NCBI RefSeq assembly: GCF_007097395.1
Contig: NZ_VKDC01000004.1
Coordinates: 248,001-312,000, forward strand
Direction: 5' to 3'
Length of the DNA: 64,000 nucleotides
DNA from: Fulvivirga sp. M361
GTDB taxonomy: Bacteria > Bacteroidota > Bacteroidia > Cytophagales > Cyclobacteriaceae
Made by a program: the position numbers and the translations under genes. Shown one piece after another: positions 28,747 to 37,075 of this stretch. The notes beneath the pieces were generated by a model. It saw nothing but the letters and a program-made list of their open reading frames with translations, searched no databases and was not told the DNA's origin. The first letter of the stretch is position 1. Each line of letters begins with the position of its first letter.

Positions 28747-31700
28747 ATGAAACATTATTTATTAACACTATTCATTATTGCCATGAGTTGGACATTACAG
28801 TGTAATGCGCAACAGTTCGACCCCGGAAGTGGTAAAACCGTACTGCTCATTGGCCAGACATTCCAGCAGGAATACAACAATTATATCACGGGCACCGGAC
28901 TGACACCCGCCGGGGGGTCGCATTACGGATCACTTTACCTGGGTGCCTTAGAGCAAGGCGACGATGATCCGAACGCAAAATTTCTTGACTATATCAGGAC
29001 ACAACAAGACAACCCCTATGCCCTGGTTGCCTTAAGCATTAAGGACAACACCGCTGCCGGAGGCTACGGACAGATGATCAGTCCGGATTGGGATTTTTTT
29101 AATTCGAATGCCGTTTGGGAAGCTTGTAATGACATTGGAAATGGCGTTTGGGACACTCAAATTGATGCCCTGGCACAGACATTTGCTTCGCGGCCGGATG
29201 TCAAATTCTATGTCAGAATCGGCTATGAAGTCAGTTTACTTCTATTTGCCTATAATGGCAGCGCGTATGTAAACACCTGGCTGGAACAGCAGGCAGGCGC
29301 CGGGATCAACGTGTTTGATAACCCCGACGGGGTAGCCAACATGGACCGTCAGGCGTACATTAACGCTTACAACTATATTGCCCAAAGGATACGAAATACA
29401 GCGAGCAATGTAGACTTTGTCTATCATCCGGTGCGCGGATTAAACGACACCAAATGGCTTTATCCCGGTGACGAGAATGTAGACTGGGTGGCTTTTTCTG
29501 TCTTCAACAATGACATTTGCATGGAAGTGAACGGAACATTCAACTGTCAGGGTCAGGAGATTGATCCGCAACTTCAGGCGTCAATAGACTGGTCCAAAGC
29601 CAGGGGCAAGAAAATTATGATTGCCGAGTCAGCGGCACAGGCACCCGCTGCAAGCTCACCTTCGCAATTCAATGTGTACCTGCAAAAACTCCACAATGTA
29701 GTGGTTGACAATGACGTCCGGGTGCTTGCCTATATCAATTCCGACTGGCCTTCGAAAGGCTGGGATGCCAACTGGGGGGACTCGAGAGTGGAAATCAACG
29801 CAACAGTGCTCAATAACTGGAAAAATACCTTTGGCGCCGGCTCCCGCTATATTCATAGTGGAAGCGTGGTGACACCTCCCACCTGTAATGATGGTATTCA
29901 AAACGGTAACGAGACCGGTATAGACTGCGGCGGGCCTTGTGAAGCCTGCGACAGTAATGGATCGACCTGTAGCGACGGGGTCCAAAATGGGGATGAAACA
30001 GGTATAGATTGTGGTGGGTCCTGTACCCCTTGTGATACCGGTACACCCGGAGACTGCCAGGGCAGCTGTCCGGACTCACATCCCTTATTCCTTTGTGGAC
30101 AATGTTATGCCTCTGAAGCTCAGGCCCAGTCGGCAGGCTGCTCCGAAGTATGTGACACTTCAAACCCTCCACCCACCTGTACCGATGGCATTCAAAACGG
30201 TAACGAGACGGGCATAGACTGTGGCGGAGCCTGTACTCCTTGTGATACCGGTACTCCCGGAGATTGCCAGGGCAGTTGCCCGGACTCACACCCCCTATCC
30301 CTTTGCGGACAATGTTACGCCTCCGTGGCCCAGGCCCAATCGGCGGGCTGTTCTGAAGTTTGTGATAATTCAAACCCCACTCCTACCTGTAATGACGGCA
30401 TTCAAAACGGTGATGAGACGGGCATAGACTGTGGCGGTTCCTGTACCGCTTGTGACAGCAGTTCACCGACTTGCAGCGATGGTATCCAAAATGGTAATGA
30501 GACGGGTATAGACTGCGGCGGACCTTGTGCTCCCTGTTCAACTTCCGGGTTACAAGGAAACCTGGTCCCGGGCAATGACAAGATCCTGCTTTCTATCGGT
30601 CAGGACCTAAAAACCATCAGTGATTATCAGTCCGGTGGTGTAGAGGCCCGGGGGTTTCCGCAAATGGGAGGCGTCGTCAGCTATCTGGCTTTCTTTAGCC
30701 TGTTATCCAACCAATTTCCTGCATATGGCGCACTGGGAGAGGACCCTTCCGGCAACAAGGTAACATTCGACATAAACTGGGGAGCCGGACCATTGCACGC
30801 CTCCAATGCCGGAGACGGTTTTGCCAACGCCACCTTAACCATTGGGCTGAGCATCGCTGAAGGTTCGGACCCGGGAGACACCTGGTGTGCGGGATGTATT
30901 GAACAGATCGGTAACGGTATCTGGGACAACAACATCAAACGACTGGCAAAGTTCGCCAATGATCATAGCGACCTGGCGATCTACCTGCGGATCGGGTTTG
31001 AATTTGACGGCAAGTGGAATAAAGGCTACAGCAACACTACCCACTTCAAAAATGCATGGAAAAGGATCGTAGACGTTATGCGTAATGAAGGTGTGACCAA
31101 CGTGGCATACGTCTGGCAGTCCTCCACTTCACCGGTGGATGATGTCCTCGAAGGGTTCCGTGAAGACATCACTGCCTGGTATCCGGGAGATGAGTATGTG
31201 GATTGGATGGGATTGTCCTGGTTCATGCTACCTAATGAAACACCTCCGGTCGGCGGCAACCCGGCTACTCAGGTATCTTTGGCCGACGAGTTGGTGAATT
31301 TCGCCAGACAACGTAATAAGCCCGTATACCTGGCGGAGTCCACACCACAAGGTTATGACCTGACCAATCTGACCAATTGCAACGTGAGCCCTGTTTGGGA
31401 CGGCACCGCAGCAGCAGGATGCCAGTCCAAATCAGCATCTGCCATCTGGAATGAATGGTTTCAGCCCTTCTTCGATTATATCTACGCCAATAAGGATGTC
31501 ATCCGCCAGGTCCACTACATCAATACAAACTGGGACGACGATACGCAGAAATTCGGACCGGGCAGTGGCTACGCAGAAGGGTACTGGGGGCGAGCAGGTG
31601 TGCATGTCAACAATACCATCGCTCAGAACTGGGCTGCCGAGTTGAACAAAAGCGTCTGGGTACATGGCAGCGCCACACTCAATAGCAGCCTGCTTACTTC

Positions 31701-31968
31701 AGCCAATGCTTCGCGCCTGTCAGGTGAGTTGAAAAAGGAAAAATCTCTCCAGTCTGACATCCCGGGCGGGATTCGCCTATATCCTGTACCCACGAAAAAT
31801 CAGTTGATCATTGAAGGAAACCCTGATCACTCGCCTTTCAACATTTTTGATATCACAGGGCAAACACTGATCAGCGGTGCAGGAAGCAAAATCGATGTTT
31901 CCCATCTGCAAACCGGTTTATACTTTATCCAATTGGGCAGACAAAGATTTAAATTCTTTAAAGAATAG
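28747..31968 (+). CDS. Secreted double GH26-like glycoside hydrolase with cysteine-rich repeats and T9SS tail
   Basis: From the ATG at 28747 the product is about 1073 residues. A signal peptide (ends CNAQ) leads to a first GH26-like barrel (about 20-375), a cysteine-rich linker (about 379-598), a second GH26-like barrel (about 600-990) and a type IX secretion C-terminal domain (about 1005-1073: LYPVPTKNQLIIEG, IFDITGQTL, LQTGLYFIQL). Candidate acid/base glutamates are near residue 161 (VRIGYEV) and 752 (LRIGFEFDG); candidate nucleophiles near 294 (IMIAESA) and 862 (VYLAEST). The linker has five CxDGxQNGxETGIDCGGxC units and two copies of a 40-residue GDCQGSCPDSHP module. GH26 enzymes are mostly beta-mannanases; substrate here is inference. 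The start at 28666 would put 27 extra residues before the signal peptide. Confidence 0.85.
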   Translation: MKHYLLTLFIIAMSWTLQCNAQQFDPGSGKTVLLIGQTFQQEYNNYITGTGLTPAGGSHYGSLYLGALEQGDDDPNAKFLDYIRTQQDNPYALVALSIKDNTAAGGYGQMISPDWDFFNSNAVWEACNDIGNGVWDTQIDALAQTFASRPDVKFYVRIGYEVSLLLFAYNGSAYVNTWLEQQAGAGINVFDNPDGVANMDRQAYINAYNYIAQRIRNTASNVDFVYHPVRGLNDTKWLYPGDENVDWVAFSVFNNDICMEVNGTFNCQGQEIDPQLQASIDWSKARGKKIMIAESAAQAPAASSPSQFNVYLQKLHNVVVDNDVRVLAYINSDWPSKGWDANWGDSRVEINATVLNNWKNTFGAGSRYIHSGSVVTPPTCNDGIQNGNETGIDCGGPCEACDSNGSTCSDGVQNGDETGIDCGGSCTPCDTGTPGDCQGSCPDSHPLFLCGQCYASEAQAQSAGCSEVCDTSNPPPTCTDGIQNGNETGIDCGGACTPCDTGTPGDCQGSCPDSHPLSLCGQCYASVAQAQSAGCSEVCDNSNPTPTCNDGIQNGDETGIDCGGSCTACDSSSPTCSDGIQNGNETGIDCGGPCAPCSTSGLQGNLVPGNDKILLSIGQDLKTISDYQSGGVEARGFPQMGGVVSYLAFFSLLSNQFPAYGALGEDPSGNKVTFDINWGAGPLHASNAGDGFANATLTIGLSIAEGSDPGDTWCAGCIEQIGNGIWDNNIKRLAKFANDHSDLAIYLRIGFEFDGKWNKGYSNTTHFKNAWKRIVDVMRNEGVTNVAYVWQSSTSPVDDVLEGFREDITAWYPGDEYVDWMGLSWFMLPNETPPVGGNPATQVSLADELVNFARQRNKPVYLAESTPQGYDLTNLTNCNVSPVWDGTAAAGCQSKSASAIWNEWFQPFFDYIYANKDVIRQVHYINTNWDDDTQKFGPGSGYAEGYWGRAGVHVNNTIAQNWAAELNKSVWVHGSATLNSSLLTSANASRLSGELKKEKSLQSDIPGGIRLYPVPTKNQLIIEGNPDHSPFNIFDITGQTLISGAGSKIDVSHLQTGLYFIQLGRQRFKFFKE
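29884..30540 (+). repeat. In-frame cysteine-rich repeats inside the GH26-like gene
   Basis: Five copies of a 22-23 residue unit (pattern C-x-D-G-x-Q-N-G-x-E-T-G-I-D-C-G-G-x-C-x-x-C) begin near 29884, 29971, 30178, 30388 and 30472. Two copies of a longer module (GDCQGSCPDSHP...GCSEVCD) sit after units 2 and 3 and are nearly identical, which points to recent duplication. Confidence 0.9.
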
Positions 31969-32024
31969 AAACCGGCAGCATTGGAAAGTTCAAGTTAAAA
32001 GGAGGCTAATGTCTCCTTTTTTTC

Positions 32025-32252
32025 TTCCTCGTCAGTCTCTCGCAGAGGACTCTGAGCCTGAAGATCGACAAACTACAAACAATCGCTTGCGTCTCGCAAG
32101 TGATGGCTACCACCGAGGCCTCCCGGCCGACTTCTACTGACCTGAACAAGTATCTCACCTCACATTCGGCACGTTAAAATGTTGAAATTTATTTCTAGAA
32201 CTATTACATGCTACTAACCCTCAGAGTCCTCTACGAGAGACTGAGGAGGGGG
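32025..32252 (+). repeat. Dispersed structured repeat, most complete copy
   Basis: This gap between the convergent GH26-like and sulfatase genes is almost filled by the repeat. It has a left hairpin (32025-32058, CTCTCGCAGAGGACTCTGAG), CAAACAATCGCTTGCGTCTC with its complement CGCAAGTGA, GGCCTCCCGGCC, a spacer, then ACATGCTACTAACCCTCAGAGTCCTCTACGAGAGACTGAGG in two blocks to about 32252. The right-hand part is an imperfect palindrome. Confidence 0.85.
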
Positions 32253-32265
32253 ATACCCGGAAGAT

Positions 32266-33648
32266 CTACCTCTCCAGACCGATACGCCTTGTACGTTCCT
32301 CAAGGATAGGAAATTCTTCCTGGCTATATCCGTACCTGGCAGGCATATTGGAACGGTTCCAGGTCATATACTTCTGCTTTAACCTTTCGACAACATCAGC
32401 ATATTGATCGTGAACATCTTTTGTTTCATTCGGGTCTGTGGCTATATTATACAGTTCCGTTCGCTCTCCATGACTTACCAGTTTCCATTCTTTATCTCTT
32501 ATCGCCCACTTTTCATTTAGTTTCCAGTATAAATATTGATGAGGGCTATCAAGGTTGTTACCATTGAGGTAAGGCAGGAGGTCAACGCCGTCCAGATCAT
32601 CCAGCGCTCCCCGGTGTCCGGTTGCACTCAATATAGTAGGAACGATATCGAGAGATGAAACGGGCAGTGTGTATGATCTGCCACCTTCAATGTTTCCACT
32701 CCAGTTAATAAAAAAGGGAATTTTAATACCTCCCTCATAATATTGTCCTTTTTTCCCTTTCAGTGGGAGGTTGTAAGAATAATTATCTTGAGGGTGTCCT
32801 CCATTATCACTTAAAAAAACTATAAGTGTCTTCTCCATCAGGTCATGTTGCTTAAGCTTATCAACCACCTTCCCAATATTTCTATCCAAAGCATATAACA
32901 TTGCGCACATTTTTCTTCTCTTCTCGTTCTCCACATAACTAAATCGATCCATGTCCTGCTGAGTTGCCTGTAATGGGGCGTGTACTCCGCTAAAAGGTAG
33001 ATACACCAAGAAAGGATCCTCACTATGCGCATCAATAAAACCACTCGCCTCATCTCCAACTGCATCCGTAAAATACCTGTACTCCTTATCAAGGATCCGA
33101 TTCCCACGCATATATTTCTGTTCGCGGTTTGTGGAGTCAATATATAATGCAGCGCCTTCGAGAAATCCATAAAAAACGTCAAACCCTCTCTGTAAAGGCA
33201 TTAACTTTTCATTACCTCTTTCACCTCCCAAATGCCACTTGCCAAAAACACCCGTGTGGTACCCTGCTTTCTTTAGGCCTTCTGCAATCGTAGGTACGTT
33301 CAACGGCAATCCTATAACATCAGCCCGGGTTCTTTTAAACGGAGCTGGATTGTCTTCGCTTCCCAAACGCTGTTGATAAATACCTGTCATAAGTCCTGCC
33401 CTGGTTGGTCCACAGACCGATGCTGTGACGTACCCGTTATTGAATATGACCCCATTACGCGCTAATTCATCAATTCTTGGCGTCTGAACTGTATCATTTC
33501 CATGATATCCAACATCATGATACCCAAGATCATCGGCTAGTATCAGCAATACATTTGTTGGTGTTTTTTTCATGTCGGCATTTCTTCCAGCCGGATTGCA
33601 TCCTGTCAATATCAGAAATGGGATCAAAGTCAATAACAATGGGTTCAT
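32266..33648 (-). CDS. Sulfatase (formylglycine-dependent), lipoprotein
   Basis: From the ATG at 33648 the product is 460 residues. A lipoprotein signal ends LILTGC (Cys17). LLILADDLGYHDVG supplies the metal-binding aspartates, and Cys79 in VCGPTRAG is the CxPxR cysteine converted to formylglycine by a separate maturase. GKWHLGG and LSDNGGH are further active-site segments. The family cleaves sulfate esters, in this phylum mostly from algal or host polysaccharides and glycosaminoglycans. No maturase gene is visible here. Together with the neighbouring GH26-like enzyme it fits marine polysaccharide use, but the substrate is inference. Confidence 0.92.
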   Translation of the reverse strand: MNPLLLTLIPFLILTGCNPAGRNADMKKTPTNVLLILADDLGYHDVGYHGNDTVQTPRIDELARNGVIFNNGYVTASVCGPTRAGLMTGIYQQRLGSEDNPAPFKRTRADVIGLPLNVPTIAEGLKKAGYHTGVFGKWHLGGERGNEKLMPLQRGFDVFYGFLEGAALYIDSTNREQKYMRGNRILDKEYRYFTDAVGDEASGFIDAHSEDPFLVYLPFSGVHAPLQATQQDMDRFSYVENEKRRKMCAMLYALDRNIGKVVDKLKQHDLMEKTLIVFLSDNGGHPQDNYSYNLPLKGKKGQYYEGGIKIPFFINWSGNIEGGRSYTLPVSSLDIVPTILSATGHRGALDDLDGVDLLPYLNGNNLDSPHQYLYWKLNEKWAIRDKEWKLVSHGERTELYNIATDPNETKDVHDQYADVVERLKQKYMTWNRSNMPARYGYSQEEFPILEERTRRIGLER

Positions 33649-33991
33649 ATTAAAAGGATTATTGCTGACGCTCAATAGGGTATAAAACTAAAATAATCCC
33701 AGGGTATTTTATATAAGTGTTTATTTTAATCTACCTGATCAGTATCATTTTCGCTGTTGATTTCGCTCGTTATAACAAGAGTTTGAGCTCCTTCTGGAGC
33801 GCATTTAGCATTTGTAATGCGCATATTCTTGATGAACTTATTTTGGATAGTTCTTATGGTAAAATATTGAGGTATCATACTCCAAAAGCTACCTCTAAAG
33901 TACACCCGGATTACAAATCCTATCCCTAAATCAGCACGCATGGCGCTATCGCTATATGCGCGCCAGAGGAAGCAAACGTAAAACTTCAGGC
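33649..33991. other. Intergenic region, no convincing gene
   Basis: About 340 bases. Open frames of about 70 codons exist on both strands (33717-33929 plus, 33726-33941 minus), overlapping each other, with no recognisable motif; I call neither. A run of inverted-repeat-like bases around 33930-33960 (GCGCTATCGCTATATGCGCGCC) lies just past the XRE gene stop. Confidence 0.45.
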
Positions 33992-34411
33992 TTACTTCTT
34001 ACCCCCCAAATACTTCTCCAGCATCGCCACTTTTTCGTCTTTCTCTTTGAGCAGCTCCCGATATAACTTTTCGTTTTTCTCGATGGTCTCCATCAACTTA
34101 TCCAAAGGGTTGAAAGTGCAGTTGTAATTTTGACCACTGACAGTTCCACTGATTGAACTATTATGAACAATATTATAGACAGTGGCATTTTCATCGAGGT
34201 TTTTAATGGCATCAGCCGTCACACCCATCGCCTTGGCCACCTTTTCCAGCTGTTCATCGTCCACCTCTTCGCTGGATTCGATGTTAGATACCGTCTGCTG
34301 GCTCATATCCATTTTTTCGGCTAAGTCATCTTGCGTTAAGTTTAGTAACTCGCGCATGTGTCTTACCTTTCTTCCAATGTGTTTGGGGCGGGGTGTTGTT
34401 GTGTGTTCCAT
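33992..34411 (-). CDS. XRE-family transcriptional regulator, module copy 1
   Basis: The 139-residue protein has an N-terminal Cro/CI helix-turn-helix (about residues 12-70: VRHMRELLNLTQDDLAEKMDMSQQTVSNIES). A linker VYNIVHNSSISGTVSGQNYN follows, then CTFNPLDKLMETIE and a C-terminal coiled coil (KLYRELLKEKDEKVAMLEKYL), which likely makes it an oligomer. It is a paralogue of the protein at 37997-38431, and each lies divergent to a gene for a degenerate kinase-ATPase-like protein. A promoter with its -7 box ending 4 bases before the ATG suggests leaderless translation. Autoregulation through the shared divergent region is likely but inferred. Confidence 0.88.
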   Translation of the reverse strand: MEHTTTPRPKHIGRKVRHMRELLNLTQDDLAEKMDMSQQTVSNIESSEEVDDEQLEKVAKAMGVTADAIKNLDENATVYNIVHNSSISGTVSGQNYNCTFNPLDKLMETIEKNEKLYRELLKEKDEKVAMLEKYLGGKK

Positions 34412-34415
34412 AAAT

Positions 34416-34445
34416 CAAATATATTAACTCGGGTGCTAGTTACAA
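34416..34445 (-). promoter_or_regulatory. Bacteroidota-type promoter of XRE copy 1, leaderless
   Basis: On the minus strand TTG (34443-34445), 19 bases, TATATTTG (34416-34423), then 4 bases and the ATG. This matches the TTG-N19-TAnnTTTG sigma-A promoter of the phylum. Transcription would start at or next to the start codon. The same arrangement occurs in the other two module copies. Confidence 0.7.
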
Positions 34446-34597
34446 AGGCGCTCGCCTTTCTTGGTAAAAATACCCATAATGGCTGGTAAAATTACCATCC
34501 AATTACCAATGAAAATGGTGCAATACAAAGGGGGTGTTAGTGTACTTAGCGTTCACCGAAAGCTAGTAATAACCCTACCACTTAAAAAAAGAACGCC

Positions 34598-35227
34598 ATG
34601 GACACACCCGAACGATATGATCAGCTTTATAAAGCAGTATGCGCCGGTGAGACGGAAAGTATTTTCAAATGCCTGGAAAAAATAGAACCCGGGGAAGTAC
34701 GTACCCGTATCATCTCATTGATTTTTGACGATGTCGATCTGTATGGGATGGTACAATGTGCCTTAAAGCCTCACAGGCTTGGGTATATTGTACGCCAGTT
34801 TTGCCACAACCTGCAAAACAGGCAGACGCAGATGTTCGTCAGCTTCTCGTGTAAAGGCTATACCATCCCTTTAGAGGAATTACTTTCTGCGGAGCCTGCC
34901 CGTTATGAAGAAATAAAAAACAGGCTTTATAGTACCCTGATACACCTGTGCGCACATGTAAAGGTAAAAAATGGCACGTTCGTACTGGTAGACCTGCACT
35001 CGACCCAAAGCAGGCTGGCTGTATCGCTGGATACCGATGTACCCTTCCTGCACGGCATTGATAATTCTAACGAACTGCCCATCTGCATGGCGCTAAATCA
35101 TGTCCGGCAAATGGGTGGCAAACTACATGCGGACTGTATAGGCCTGAGCCTGAAATTTTTTCGGCTTACCCTTACCCTGGACTTTGGCCTTAACGGAAAC
35201 AGTAAAAAGCCTCCACCTCGCAGTTAG
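34598..35227 (+). CDS. Degenerate histidine-kinase-ATPase-like protein, module copy 1
   Basis: The 209-residue product is not a known family to me. Its C-terminal half (from RLYSTLIHLCAHVKVKN, through VSLDTDVPF and CMALNHVRQMGGKLHAD, to LTLTLDFG) follows the order of a LiaS/NarX-type HATPase domain and aligns by eye with the same part of the 37260-37814 protein. The Asn box and glycine-rich ATP-lid motifs of real kinases are missing, and no H-box is seen, so it should not be an active kinase. It is transcribed divergently from the XRE gene with a 186-base shared region. A role as partner or sensor for the XRE regulator is a guess from context. Confidence 0.6.
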   Translation: MDTPERYDQLYKAVCAGETESIFKCLEKIEPGEVRTRIISLIFDDVDLYGMVQCALKPHRLGYIVRQFCHNLQNRQTQMFVSFSCKGYTIPLEELLSAEPARYEEIKNRLYSTLIHLCAHVKVKNGTFVLVDLHSTQSRLAVSLDTDVPFLHGIDNSNELPICMALNHVRQMGGKLHADCIGLSLKFFRLTLTLDFGLNGNSKKPPPRS

Positions 35228-35755
35228 TAGCATGCGGTGCACTTGCTTATGCCCGTTCTATGGCTTAGCATGATAAGCTATTACCGCAGGCCCTGGACAT
35301 AGAACGCCTGAAACGTTTCATCCATATCAGGTCCACCCGGCCATCAGCGATACTACTTATCGGGTAACAGGAATTCATCCTTTCATTGGTTAAAAAGATA
35401 AGGTGTAAGGTTTTGGTCACCTTTACGTATTTCGTTGATTCCTCACCCCGTTCAGGCCGGCCATTGCGATTAATGGCGGGTACGGTTATTCCTGTTTTAG
35501 GGAGCTTTCACCTCTTTTTGACCCGTGCTGATATACAAGGCGGTACAACCCGGCGGGGTGTGGCCGGTGGATGTTTTTGTAGCTTTAGGGGCGGTTTTGC
35601 TCATGACTTTTAAGGTGAAACATACCCCTGACACCGTGCCTTACAAACAGAAAATCGTCCAGCGTAAAAAAGTAAAAAACGCCTGTTTTATTCAATAAAC
35701 GGTGAGTGTAGTACAACCGCTTCCAGTGGTACTTTCATCACCTGCCCTACGGCGC
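35228..35755. other. Gene-poor stretch with a possible membrane-protein remnant
   Basis: No intact gene. A frame at 35525-35698 (GTG start, 57 codons) has one hydrophobic helix (VWPVDVFVALGAVLLMTF) and a basic tail; it reads like the C-terminus of a larger membrane protein whose front has been lost, since an in-frame stop lies directly before it. The rest shows no recognisable coding content. Confidence 0.35.
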
Positions 35756-35859
35756 TTGCCCACACTACCACGGCTCGATATATTTGATTTATGGAATGTA
35801 CCACACCCCGCCCACTACCCGGAAAAGCCCTTCACACGTTAGCCCAGTCTACCTCTTAA
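35756..35859 (+). pseudogene. Remnant of a third XRE module: promoter and first codons fused to downstream flank
   Basis: TTG (35756-35758), 20 bases, TATATTTG (35779-35786), 4 bases and ATG repeat the promoter-start layout of both intact XRE genes. About ten codons (MECTTPRPLPG) follow, resembling the starts MEHTTTPRP and MESTTHPHP. The sequence then passes directly into CACTACCCGGAAAAGCCCTT, which matches the flank just past the stop of the 37997-38431 gene (CGCCACCCGGAAAAGTCTTT). The body of the regulator has been deleted, leaving a 22-codon frame. Similar CACCC-type bases at both ends could have allowed the deletion. Confidence 0.65.
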
Positions 35860-35866
35860 TAAATTC

Positions 35867-36286
35867 ATGACTACTGGAGAATATCATTTAAATGGTATTG
35901 AAAAAACTATTCATCCGGAAAAGAAAAAAAGTGCAGATATATCTTTAATACGAAAAAAAGATAATATCGAAGTATTGATTGAGGTCCTAAATGTTCATTT
36001 GGAAACCAAAAAGATCGAAAATTATGATGATCTGGAATATCACTTAAAGTCAAAATTTGAGGATAAATCAAAAGACAAATTCGTAAATCCCGATAAAATC
36101 ATTTTTATACAGCCAGTTATTTGGACGAGTAATTTAGAGCAATTGAAAACGTTATGCGAGTTTTATTCTGAAGCAAACTTCAAGACTGAAAATGTAATAG
36201 TACCAATGAGCTATTTAACTTTCAAACATCCCGATGGCAAATATGAACATAGATTCGAGAGTCTTAATACAATTTTAAATGACTAA
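35867..36286 (+). CDS. Hypothetical protein, AT-rich
   Basis: A 139-residue lysine- and glutamate-rich protein from the ATG at 35867. The segment SADISLIRKKDNIEVLIEVLNVH vaguely resembles the D...ExK core of restriction-type nucleases, but the lysine is missing and I do not assign that fold. It is clearly more AT-rich than the surrounding metabolic genes and is followed by a copy of the dispersed repeat. No partner gene is obvious. It could be a fragment of a larger defence or mobile-element protein. Confidence 0.55.
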   Translation: MTTGEYHLNGIEKTIHPEKKKSADISLIRKKDNIEVLIEVLNVHLETKKIENYDDLEYHLKSKFEDKSKDKFVNPDKIIFIQPVIWTSNLEQLKTLCEFYSEANFKTENVIVPMSYLTFKHPDGKYEHRFESLNTILND

Positions 36287-36300
36287 TAACAAACGAAAAA

Positions 36301-36390
36301 CAAACAATCGCTTGCGTCTCGCAAGTGATCACTATCACCCAGGCCTCCCGGCCGGCTTCTACTGATCTGAGCATAATATCTCACGCTCCA
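36301..36390 (+). repeat. Dispersed structured repeat, left and central parts
   Basis: CAAACAATCGCTTGCGTCTC, GCAAGTGATCACTATCACCC, AGGCCTCCCGGCCGGCTTCT and ACTGATCTGAGCATAATATC. It is almost identical to the copy at 37076, but the right-hand CCTCAGAGT palindrome is absent; the small coiled-coil gene follows on the other strand. Confidence 0.85.
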
Positions 36391-36399
36391 TCCTCTTAG

Positions 36400-36600
36400 T
36401 TAAGCAGTTGAATTTCTTTTTCTGGTAGGATATAACTTCTGCTTAAAATCTGTGATTTCATCTTTCAGTTTCGTGTTAGCACTATTCAATAATTCATTTT
36501 GATGTTTCATGATACTTAGGAGGTCATGCATGGCATTAAGGTTTTCCAGTTGAACAGAAACAATTTCCTCTAAATCGGCTTTAGTGTATCTTCTACTCAT
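36400..36600 (-). CDS. Small coiled-coil protein
   Basis: A 66-residue product starting MSRRYTKADLEEIVSVQLEN with a predicted coiled coil (about residues 8-55) and a basic end. It is divergent from a small Cro/CI-type regulator gene across a very AT-rich 185-base region. Function unknown; size and position suggest an accessory-region gene. Confidence 0.5.
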   Translation of the reverse strand: MSRRYTKADLEEIVSVQLENLNAMHDLLSIMKHQNELLNSANTKLKDEITDFKQKLYPTRKRNSTA

Positions 36601-36738
36601 AACTTAAATTTATTAGCAAATAACATCAATTATTAATGATGTAAAAATATAATTTCAAATTTTAATACGCTAATAAATTGATGTAATAAGTTTATTTAAG
36701 TGCCTAAAAAGTCAATATACAGTTCAATTTCAATCAAT

Positions 36739-36746
36739 TATATTTG
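36739..36746 (+). promoter_or_regulatory. -7 box (TATATTTG) for the small HTH gene
   Basis: TATATTTG lies 39 bases before the ATG of the gene at 36786, in AT-rich sequence. It matches the phylum's TAnnTTTG element. No clear TTG at the right distance upstream was seen, so the full promoter is not established. Confidence 0.4.
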
Positions 36747-36785
36747 TTTTAAGCACAAACAGATTTAACCTATACGCAACTAAAA

Positions 36786-36992
36786 ATGGCTAAAAAAGCA
36801 ATAAATAGACTAAAAGTAGTTCTAGTGGAGCAAGGTAGAACTAACAAGTGGTTAGCTGAAAAACTGAATAAGAATACAGCCACCGTCTCAAGATGGTGTA
36901 CAAATGAAATGCAACCCTCTTTGGAAACTCTTGTGGAAATTGCGGATACTTTGGGAGTAGATGTAAAAGACCTTTTATTATCAACTCAATAA
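36786..36992 (+). CDS. Cro/CI-type HTH regulator, single domain
   Basis: A 68-residue protein that is essentially one helix-turn-helix: LKVVLVEQGRTNKWLAEKLNKNTATVSRWCTNEMQPSLETLVEIADTLGVDVKDLL. Stand-alone regulators of this kind are common in Bacteroidota accessory regions, often as part of restriction, toxin-antitoxin or phage loci. No clear partner is next to it except the divergent small coiled-coil gene. Confidence 0.85.
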   Translation: MAKKAINRLKVVLVEQGRTNKWLAEKLNKNTATVSRWCTNEMQPSLETLVEIADTLGVDVKDLLLSTQ

Positions 36993-37075
36993 AAGATACT
37001 GAAAACAGTATAGAGAACAAGTTTATATTGAGATGAAAGTAATCCCCTTACCAGTCCCAGGAGAATTAAAATAAA

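Noticed and set aside
29810-30373. 187-codon Arg/His/Tyr-rich frame on the minus strand
   Set aside because: It is the antisense reading of the cysteine-rich repeats in the GH26-like gene.
32076-32252. Integron attC-like recombination sites
   Set aside because: The palindromic structure suggested cassettes, but the repeats lack the attC R and L boxes, vary in length and flank chromosomal genes; no integrase is present.
33717-33941. Overlapping frames of about 70 codons on both strands
   Set aside because: Neither has a motif, a signal peptide or a supporting neighbour; they overlap each other.
35867-36286. PD-(D/E)xK nuclease
   Set aside because: An Asp and a Glu are spaced roughly as in the family, but the catalytic Lys is absent, so I do not assign the fold.
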